Source: an uncultured Coriobacteriaceae bacterium (GTDB lineage Bacteria; Actinomycetota; Coriobacteriia; Coriobacteriales; Eggerthellaceae). Taken from it: a stretch of DNA of 5,677 bases. Within the stretch, counting starts at the first letter, position 1; the number at the start of each line of letters is the position of its first letter. The position numbers were made by a program, and so were the translations under genes. The stretch lies in NCBI GenBank assembly GCA_900554945.1, contig USJN01000114.1:1-5677 (forward strand). Reading direction: 5' to 3'. Of this stretch, positions 1 to 5,677 are shown in pieces. The notes beneath the pieces were generated by a model. It saw only the letters and a program-made list of their open reading frames with translations, searched no databases and was not told the DNA's origin.

Positions 1-822
1 CAGGCGGGCGTCAGCTACCTTGCGAACGCGCTCGAAAAAGAGCTGGGAGTTCGCCTGTTCGTGCGCGAGCACGGCGGCGTTCGGCTCACCTCGGAAGGCG
101 CCGCGCTTCTCCCGTGGATTCAGGAAGTGTGCGCGAGCGAGCGCAGGCTCGAGGCGCATCTTGCGGACTTGAAGCAGCTGGAAGAAGGGTCTCTTCATAT
201 CGTCGCGTTCACGAGCACGCTCACGCAATGGCTGCCGCAGATAACGAAGCGTTTCACCGAGGCGCACCCGCATATCGATCTGCGCATCACCTGCCACGAT
301 GACCAGGCACAACTTGAGCACATCGTGGAAAGCGGGCAGGCGGATGTCGGGTTTGTGGCGCTGCCCGTGAAGCGCCCGCTCGAAATGGAGCTGCTCGTGC
401 GCGACCCGCTTCTCGTTGCCGTCGCCCCCGACAGCCCCTTCGCGACGCACAAACGCTTCCCCAAGAAGGCGCTTGCGAGCGAACCGTACATCAAGCTTGA
501 TTCGGGCGAGTATTCCGAGATGGACCGCCTATTCCGCGTGAACGGCGTCGAGCCGCGCGTGAGGTTTTCCATCGTGAGCGACTACGCCGCGATGGGGATG
601 GTATCGGCAGGGCTCGGATACAGCGTGCTTTCGGGGCTCGTGCTGCGAAACGCCCCGTTCGACCTGGTCGCGCTTCCTGCGGAGGTTCCCGCTTATCGCG
701 AAATCGCGCTCGCGCAGAAATCGAGCGAGACGGCGTCGGGCGCTGCGCGGGCCTTCATCAAGTGCACGAAAGACTGGATCCGCGAAGCCTACGAAAGCGA
801 ACCCGAGGCGCTGCTGCTTTAG
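1..822 (+). CDS. LysR-type transcriptional regulator, 5'-truncated by window edge
   Basis: Reading is open from base 1 to the TAG at 820-822, giving 273 visible residues. The first ones (QAGVSYLANALEKELGVRLF) match the recognition helix and start of the wing of the LysR winged helix-turn-helix, followed by the usual G-V-R-L-T-S-E-G. About 29 N-terminal residues are therefore missing, and the full protein would be near 300 aa, the family norm. Residues ~38-66 look like the long linker helix. From 'GSLHIVAF' onward comes the periplasmic-binding-protein-like effector domain, with the typical 'FTEAHPHIDLRI' and 'ESGQADVGFVALP' stretches. Such proteins bind DNA as tetramers and respond to a small molecule, usually controlling a neighbouring or divergent gene; that partner must lie left of the window. 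The effector cannot be read from sequence. It converges on the HAD gene. The family call is firm; the target is unknown. Confidence 0.94.
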   Translation, partial: QAGVSYLANALEKELGVRLFVREHGGVRLTSEGAALLPWIQEVCASERRLEAHLADLKQLEEGSLHIVAFTSTLTQWLPQITKRFTEAHPHIDLRITCHDDQAQLEHIVESGQADVGFVALPVKRPLEMELLVRDPLLVAVAPDSPFATHKRFPKKALASEPYIKLDSGEYSEMDRLFRVNGVEPRVRFSIVSDYAAMGMVSAGLGYSVLSGLVLRNAPFDLVALPAEVPAYREIALAQKSSETASGAARAFIKCTKDWIREAYESEPEALLL

Positions 823-903
823 GACTACCAGTCCCACAATCCGTCGCAAGTCAGCATGGCGGGCACAGCGCACGCCGCCCGCTCCCATTCACCAAATGGG
901 CGC
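822..903. terminator. Convergent-gene gap with three stem-loops (possible transcription end zone)
   Basis: Three inverted repeats sit between the LysR stop and the HAD stop. They are GGACT-ACC-AGTCC at 822-834, starting on the last base of the LysR stop codon; GCGGGC (859-864) with GCCCGC (877-882); and CCCATT-CACCA-AATGGG at 884-900, extendable by two pairs across a mismatch. None has a T-run after it on either strand, so these are not textbook intrinsic terminators. The placement between converging genes suggests a bidirectional end zone, but this is inference. Confidence 0.3.
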
Positions 904-919
904 CTCCGCCTCTCTGGCG

Positions 920-1576
920 CTACTTCCCCACCGCTATCGGAACGAGTTCGGAAAGCGTGGTGATCGCGTAGTCGGGGTGCTCTGCCAGGAGCTCCTCGCG
1001 GGCGAACATGCCCCAGAGTGCGGCGACCGTCACGCAGCCGGCGCCCCGTCCCGCCTGCAAATCATAGGGGCTGTCGCCAATGTAGATGCATTCATCAGGC
1101 GAAACGCCGAAAAGCTCGCAGCCGTGCAGCACCGGCGCCGGGTCGGGCTTGTGCGCGGGGAACGTATCTGGCGCAACGAGGAAGTCGAAGTACCCCTCGA
1201 TTCCCGTGCTCTCCATGGCGCGACGTGCGTTCCCGCTGCGCTTCGACGTGACGATGCCGAGCGGAAGCCCCGCCGCCGTAAGCTTCCCGAGCACCGCCGT
1301 CGTGTCGGGAAACGACCTGATGAGCTGCGAGTGCACGCGGTCGTTGTGCTCGAGGTAGGTGTCGAAGAGCTTATCGTGCACCTCCTGGCTGCCGTCGGCC
1401 CAGTCCCACATCTGCACCGTGAGCGGCTGGCCGATCTTCGCGCGCAGCTCCTCGTCGGGAAAGTCGCGCCCTAGCACCGTCTTCGTCGCGTAGCGAAACG
1501 ACGCCAGGATGAGCGCCTCGGTATCGACCAGCGTGCCGTCCAAGTCGAACAGTACGCCCTTGATGCTGGAAGTCAC
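920..1576 (-). CDS. HAD-superfamily phosphatase (phosphoglycolate phosphatase / PpaX-like)
   Basis: A 218-aa cytosolic hydrolase. HAD motif I is FDLDGT at residues 10-15 (nucleophile D11, general acid D13). Motif II is the T110/S111 in 'GIVTSKR', motif III is K143 in 'HKPDP', and motif IV is 'GDSPYD' (D168, D172). Residues ~17-90 between motifs I and II form an alpha-helical C1 cap, as in Gph and PpaX. Length is standard for these enzymes. The reading frame is open further upstream, but the GTG at 1576-1574 is chosen because GGAGGA lies 6 nt before it and the HAD fold begins at once ('TSSIKGVLFDLDGT'). Likely substrates are 2-phosphoglycolate, pyrophosphate or another small phosphate ester; sequence alone does not separate these, so no symbol is given. 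It lies downstream of proS on the same strand but beyond two terminators, and converges on the LysR gene. Confidence 0.9.
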   Translation of the reverse strand: MTSSIKGVLFDLDGTLVDTEALILASFRYATKTVLGRDFPDEELRAKIGQPLTVQMWDWADGSQEVHDKLFDTYLEHNDRVHSQLIRSFPDTTAVLGKLTAAGLPLGIVTSKRSGNARRAMESTGIEGYFDFLVAPDTFPAHKPDPAPVLHGCELFGVSPDECIYIGDSPYDLQAGRGAGCVTVAALWGMFAREELLAEHPDYAITTLSELVPIAVGK

Positions 1577-1582
1577 AGCAAT

Positions 1583-1588
1583 TCCTCC
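1583..1588 (-). promoter_or_regulatory. Ribosome binding site of the HAD phosphatase gene
   Basis: GGAGGA on the - strand ends 6 nt before the GTG at 1576. It decides the start: the in-frame ATG far upstream (1708) would add 44 residues encoded by the proS terminator region, which do not resemble any HAD N-terminus. Confidence 0.8.
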
Positions 1589-1597
1589 ATCCGTGAA

Positions 1598-1618
1598 GTT
1601 TCCCCATGGGTTTCCCCA
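1598..1618. repeat. 9-bp direct repeat upstream of the HAD gene
   Basis: GTTTCCCCA occurs at 1598-1606 and again at 1610-1618, a 12-bp period. On the HAD coding strand this reads TGGGGAAAC twice, between the terminators and the ribosome binding site. It could be a protein-binding site in the HAD leader or a chance duplication; nothing else supports a function. Confidence 0.45.
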
Positions 1619-1621
1619 GGT

Positions 1622-1662
1622 GAAAAGTAAGAAAGAGCCGCCCTGGCGAATTCGGGCGGCTC
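1622..1662 (-). terminator. Second intrinsic terminator downstream of proS
   Basis: On the - strand a perfect 9-bp stem GAGCCGCCC / GGGCGGCTC (1662-1654 with 1643-1635, 10-nt loop) is followed by TTTCTTACTTTTC. The U-tract is interrupted but rich. It follows the first terminator after only a few bases, and its tail ends about 45 nt before the HAD start codon. Confidence 0.6.
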
Positions 1663-1663
1663 G

Positions 1664-1702
1664 AAAAAGGCTCCCCCGCGCACGCCCGCACGCAGGGGAG
1701 CC
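1664..1702 (-). terminator. First intrinsic terminator downstream of proS
   Basis: On the - strand GGCTCCCC (1702-1695) pairs with GGGGAGCC (1676-1669) over an 18-nt GC-rich loop and is followed directly by TTTTT (1668-1664). Stem plus U-run right after a gene end is the standard intrinsic form. It lies 68 nt past the proS stop codon, closing the ispG-proS operon. Confidence 0.75.
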
Positions 1703-1770
1703 GAACACGCAACCGTAAAATCGCCAAAGCGGCTCGCAATCCCGCCGACTAGCACGCCCGCGGAACCCTC

Positions 1771-3518
1771 CTATTCGAAGATGCCCGCGAAAGCGCCCAG
1801 GCCGGAGGGGTGCTTGCGAGCATTGCGCTTCGCGAAGCGCAGCAGCTCGGCGATGGTGGAAAGCGAGACGTCCTTCTTCTGACCGGTGCGGCGCAGCTTC
1901 ACTTCCACATTGCCCTCGGCCAGGCCGCGCTTGCCGATGACCACCTGCAGCGGCCAGCCGATAAGGTCGGCGTCTGCGAACTTCACGCCGGCGCGCTCCT
2001 TGCGGTCGTCGATGACCACGTCGAAGCCGAAATCGGCGATCTCGCTCGCGAGCTTCTCGGCCGCGGGCTGCACCTCGTCATCGCCGACCGTGAGCGGGAT
2101 AATGCACACGTGAGCAGGCGCGACATTGAACGGCCACTGGATACCGTTCTCGTCGTTGTGCTGTTCGACGATGGCGGCCACCGTGCGGGAGACGCCCACG
2201 CCGTAGCAACCCATGATGAACGGGTGCTCCACGCCGTCCTCGTCGTGGAAGGTGGCACCCATGGTCTCGGAGTAGCGGGTGCCCAGCTGAAACACCTGGG
2301 AAACCTCGATGCCGCGGGAACCCGAAAGCGGCAGACCGCAGTCGGGGCAGCAGTCACCGGGCTTCACGACGCACAGGTCGGCCCATTCGTCCACCGTGAA
2401 ATCGCGGCCCTCTTCGGCGCCCGCGTAGTGGTAGTCGTCCTCGTTCGCGCCGACGACCCAATGGCCGATGCCCTTCAGGCTGCGGGCGGCGATGATGCGC
2501 GCGCCCTCGGGCAGGCCGACCGGACCCATCGAGCCCTTGTGCAGGCCGAAGGATTCCATTTCCTCGTCGGTGAGCAGCGCAAACCCGGGAACGGTGCGCT
2601 CGGCCTTGATCTCGTTGAGCTCGTGGTCGCCAGGGACGAACATCACGACGAGCTTGCCCTCGGCGTCCTTGCCGGAGAGCGCCTTCACCGTGGAGCTTTC
2701 GGGAATGCCGAGGAACTCCGCGAGCTCCTCGATCGTGCGGACGCCCGGGGTATGGATCTTCTTAAGCTCGGTGGCCTCGTATTCCGTCGGGCGCGCCAGG
2801 CACTCGCCAGCCTCGGTGTTCGCAGCGTAACCGCAGGTGCAGTGCACAAGCTCGGCCTCGCCCGCCGGGGCAAGCGCCATGAACTCGGTCGTCACCTTGC
2901 CGCCGATCTGGCCGCCATCGGCCTCGACGGGGCGGTAATCCAGGCCGCAGCGATCGCAGATCGTGCCGTAGGCGCGGCTCATATCGTCGTAGGTTTCCTG
3001 CAGCGATTCTTGCGTCGCGTGGAAGGAATACGCGTCCTTCATGATGAACTCGCGGCTGCGGAACAGGCCCAGGCGCGGGCGGATCTCGTCGCGGAACTTC
3101 ACCTGGATCTGGTAGAGCGTGCAGGGGAGCTCCTTGTAGGAACGCAGCTCGTTGCGGATGAGCGACGTGATGAGCTCCTCATGGGTGGGCCCGAGGCAGA
3201 AGCCGTGGTCGTGACGGTCGACGAGGCGCATGAGCTCGGGGCCGTAGTCGTCCCAGCGACCGGACTCGTGCCACAGCTCCGCCGGCTGCAGCGCCGGCAT
3301 CATGATTTCCTGCGCGCCGATCTTGTCCATTTCCTCGCGCACGATGTTCTCGACCTTCGAGAGCACCTTGTAGCCAAGAGGCAGGAAGGTGTACACGCCC
3401 GAAGCGGTCTTGCGGATCATGCCCGCGCGGAGCATCAGCTTGTGGCTCGCGATTTCCGCATCCGCGGGGTCTTCCTTCAGCGTCGGAGCATAGAGCTTGC
3501 TCATTCGCATAACTTCAC

Positions 3519-3522
<4 letters not shown>
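1771..3522 (-). CDS. proS: Prolyl-tRNA synthetase (class II, bacterial type with editing insertion)
   Basis: A 583-aa cytosolic enzyme that charges tRNA-Pro with proline. The class II core shows 'ASGVYTFLPLG' (40-50), motif 1 helix around 51-80, 'GPTHEE' (111-116), and motif 2 'FRDEIRPRLGLFRSREFIMKD' region (143-163) with its ATP-binding arginines. Residues ~225-390 form the YbaK-like insertion that deacylates Ala-tRNA-Pro; K280 in 'STVKAL' fits the conserved lysine known from E. coli. Motif 3 is 'GCYGVGVSR' (438-446). The anticodon-binding domain runs from ~470 ('HVCIIPL') to the end. Cysteines C228, C230, C392 and C395 flank the insertion. Length is slightly above the usual 565-575, with extra residues at both ends. 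The ATG at 3522 overlaps the ispG stop as ATGA; internal ATGs at 3510 and 3504 are alternatives. Expression should be coupled to ispG, and two terminators follow. Confidence 0.97.
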
Positions 3523-4604
<1,082 letters not shown>

Positions 4605-4611
4605 GGATAGC

Positions 4612-4620
4612 ATTCTACCA
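4612..4620 (-). promoter_or_regulatory. Extended -10 promoter of the ispG-proS operon
   Basis: On the - strand TGG-TAGAAT (4620-4612) matches the TGn-TATAAT extended -10 form. No convincing -35 is seen; TTCCCA lies 18 nt upstream. The hexamer ends 7 nt before the ATG at 4604, so the first transcribed base would be the A of that ATG or next to it. A leaderless transcript would explain the lack of a Shine-Dalgarno. Confidence 0.5.
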
Positions 4621-4694
4621 GCACCCGCGCGCCTTTGGGAAACCGCCGCGAGAAAGGCACAGGCGGCTCACGAAGGGACGGGGGAAGGAGGAAA

Positions 4695-4714
4695 TGAGGC
4701 CCGCAGATGCCTCA
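4695..4714 (+). other. Stem-loop in the ispG/Abi intergenic region
   Basis: TGAGGC (4695-4700) and GCCTCA (4709-4714) form a perfect 6-bp stem with an 8-nt loop. It has no T-run after it on either strand, so it is not an intrinsic terminator. It lies midway between the two divergent promoters, and its role is unknown: a DNA-binding dyad or part of a small RNA. Confidence 0.3.
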
Positions 4715-4748
4715 CCGCGATTGACCATCCAACCACGCATTCGAGGTG

Positions 4749-4791
4749 TACCAGTTTACGTGCTCTATCAGAAAACCGCCGACCGCTGGTA
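4749..4791. repeat. TACCAG...CTGGTA inverted repeat overlapping the Abi promoter
   Basis: TACCAG (4749-4754) and CTGGTA (4786-4791) are perfect inverted 6-mers separated by 31 bp. The right arm overlaps the extended -10 of the Abi promoter. A further TACCAG at 4616-4621 overlaps the ispG -10 on the opposite strand. The pair could be a looped operator or the closing stem of an RNA; no search supports either. Confidence 0.35.
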
Positions 4792-4795
4792 AAAT
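4787..4795 (+). promoter_or_regulatory. Extended -10 promoter of the Abi-family gene
   Basis: TGG-TAAAAT (4787-4795) fits an extended -10. The -35 is poor: ATCAGA at 4767-4772 with a 17-bp spacer matches only 3 of 6 positions. Transcription would begin near 4802-4803, leaving a leader of about 16 nt ahead of the ATG. Confidence 0.5.
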
Positions 4796-4809
4796 CTGCC
4801 CGAGCAGAT
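4794..4809. promoter_or_regulatory. 16-bp palindrome over the Abi transcription start (candidate operator)
   Basis: ATCTGC (4794-4799), spacer CCGA, GCAGAT (4804-4809) is a perfect dyad. It begins in the last two bases of the -10, covers the predicted start point, and ends one base before the ribosome binding site. Such a position is typical of a repressor site. If transcription began further upstream, the same bases would form a hairpin directly against the Shine-Dalgarno. Confidence 0.45.
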
Positions 4810-4814
4810 AGGAG
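4810..4814 (+). promoter_or_regulatory. Ribosome binding site of the Abi-family gene
   Basis: AGGAG lies 4 nt before the ATG at 4819, a slightly tight spacing. No other ATG or GTG is in frame upstream in the gap, so this site fixes the start. Confidence 0.7.
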
Positions 4815-4818
4815 CAAA

Positions 4819-5677
4819 ATGGAACCGACTGAAACCCAAGTCCCACAGCCTGAAGAGACACAGCAGACGGAGAAGCACGTCAAGCCACTACTCACCGTGG
4901 AACAACAGTTAGTCCACCTCAAAGCGAAGGGCGTGACGTTCGACCTCTGCAACGAAGAAGAGGCAGCCACCTATCTGTCCGACAAGTGCCAGTTCTTCAG
5001 GGTAATCGCCTACCGCAAGCTGTTCGACAAACACGTTGGTGGAGAGCGCGACGGACAGTACATCAACCTCGACTTCGCACAACTGCGCTATCTTGCGGGG
5101 CTCGACCGCCAGTTCAGGGACGTGATGCTCGCTATGTCTCTCGACATCGAGCACTTTGCGAAGGTCCGATTGCTGCACGAGCTAACCTTGCACGCGGACG
5201 AGGATGGCTACTCCGTGGTCGCCGATTACCGCGAAGAGCTAAAGTCAAACGGACGAATGTACATGGAGAACGAGCTGAGGGCTCGCAAGGGGGACGACTA
5301 CTGCGGCGATATCATCCAGAAGTACGCGGGCGGGATGCCACTGTGGGCGCTTCTTGAAGTGGTTTCCTTCGGCACCCTCATAGGTATGATGAAGTTCTGC
5401 GCCGACAGATGGGGAGATCCCGACCTTAAAGAGCTCCACTATCAGCTCAAACGCGTAAAGTCCATTCGCAACGCAACCGGGCATTCCTCCTGCTTCCTCA
5501 ACGACATAGGCGAGAAGAAGCGGGGGGACATCCGCGTTCCGTCGGTTATTTCGAGGGAACTTTCACAGATGGGCCTGTCTAAGAAGCTGAGGGCGCGTAA
5601 GCTGCGCAACGCGAGGATGCAGCAGGTCGTATCGCTCCTATACCTGTACAGCGCGCTCGTCCCCGATGGAGGATCCC
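4819..5677 (+). CDS. Abi_2-family (AbiD/AbiF-like) HEPN protein, 3'-truncated by window edge
   Basis: 286 residues are visible before the window ends; the family usually runs ~300-350 aa, so little is missing. Residues 1-20 are a polar Q/E/T-rich tail. The Abi_2 landmarks follow in order: 'KPLLTVEQQLVHLKAKGV' (22-39); 'FFRVIAYRKLF' (59-69), the usual YYRLSGY position; 'GLDRQFRDVMLAMSLDIEH' (94-112), the D-R-x-L/F-R helix; 'MPLWALLEVVSFGTL' (173-187); and 'IRNATGHSSCFLND' (216-229). R217-N218-x3-H222 is the R-x4-H signature of HEPN RNases; the second histidine of the common A-H-H form is a serine. Family members AbiD/AbiF abort phage infection in lactococci. The likely role is RNA cleavage triggered by phage, by inference. 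The gene has its own promoter, is divergent from ispG, and has lower GC with rarer codons (TTA, CTA, ATA, AGG), pointing to transfer. It has no transmembrane segment. Confidence 0.9.
   Translation, partial: MEPTETQVPQPEETQQTEKHVKPLLTVEQQLVHLKAKGVTFDLCNEEEAATYLSDKCQFFRVIAYRKLFDKHVGGERDGQYINLDFAQLRYLAGLDRQFRDVMLAMSLDIEHFAKVRLLHELTLHADEDGYSVVADYREELKSNGRMYMENELRARKGDDYCGDIIQKYAGGMPLWALLEVVSFGTLIGMMKFCADRWGDPDLKELHYQLKRVKSIRNATGHSSCFLNDIGEKKRGDIRVPSVISRELSQMGLSKKLRARKLRNARMQQVVSLLYLYSALVPDGGS

Noticed and set aside
896..1474. Long + strand open frame opposite the HAD gene
   Set aside because: The - strand carries all four HAD motifs and a ribosome binding site. The + frame has an R/A/V/L-rich product typical of antisense shadows.
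1577..1708. Upstream ATG start for the HAD protein (44 extra residues)
   Set aside because: The extra residues are encoded by the proS terminator hairpins, and the GTG at 1576 has a well-spaced GGAGGA.
4621..4818. Type III toxin-antitoxin style tandem RNA repeats upstream of the Abi gene
   Set aside because: Only a 9-bp repeat pair (AAACCGCCG) is present; no repeat units of ~30-40 bp were seen.
4668..4970. A 100-codon - strand frame across the divergent region and Abi start
   Set aside because: No ribosome binding site or domain is seen, and it overlaps the supported start and N-terminus of the Abi gene.
5671..5676. GGATCC (BamHI site) almost at the window end
   Set aside because: It lies in frame within the Abi coding sequence and a 6-bp site is expected by chance; there is no other sign of a vector junction.

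Overview
The window is high-GC bacterial DNA: about 70% G+C in a counted 60-base line inside proS, but only about 53-57% in two counted lines of the last gene. GC-rich codons, heavy use of LysR regulators, a bacterial-type prolyl-tRNA synthetase that follows directly on ispG, and a possible leaderless mRNA suggest an actinobacterium, most likely class Coriobacteriia (Eggerthellales: Eggerthella, Slackia, Gordonibacter and relatives). This is inferred from protein style and gene order, not from a search.

Layout. 1-822 (+): the 3' part of a LysR-type regulator gene whose first ~29 codons lie outside the window. 823-919: a short convergent gap with several stem-loops. 920-1576 (-): a HAD-superfamily phosphatase of the phosphoglycolate phosphatase/PpaX type, with a GTG start set by a good ribosome binding site. 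1577-1770: a gap holding two back-to-back intrinsic terminators for the gene upstream of it (proS) and a 9-bp direct repeat. 1771-3522 (-): proS, prolyl-tRNA synthetase with the editing insertion. 3519-4604 (-): ispG, the [4Fe-4S] enzyme of the MEP isoprenoid pathway, overlapping proS by ATGA. 4605-4818: a divergent promoter region rich in inverted repeats. 4819-5677 (+): a partial Abi_2-family (AbiD/AbiF-like) HEPN-domain gene that runs off the right edge.

ispG and proS form a translationally coupled housekeeping operon that ends at the tandem terminators. The HAD phosphatase lies beyond them in the same direction and would need its own promoter or read-through. The abortive-infection-type gene is the accessory element. 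It is lower in GC than its neighbours, it is divergent from ispG, and it has its own extended -10 promoter with a palindrome over the predicted transcription start. The 4.54-4.82 kb region is the most interesting part. It has two divergent promoters sharing the sequence CTGGTA(A/G)AAT, a third copy of CTGGTA, a palindrome at the Abi start, and a strong intrinsic-terminator shape on the + strand inside the 5' end of ispG that would block antisense transcription before it reaches the Abi gene. No rRNA, tRNA, CRISPR array or insertion sequence was seen, and no gene-free stretch exceeds 300 bases.
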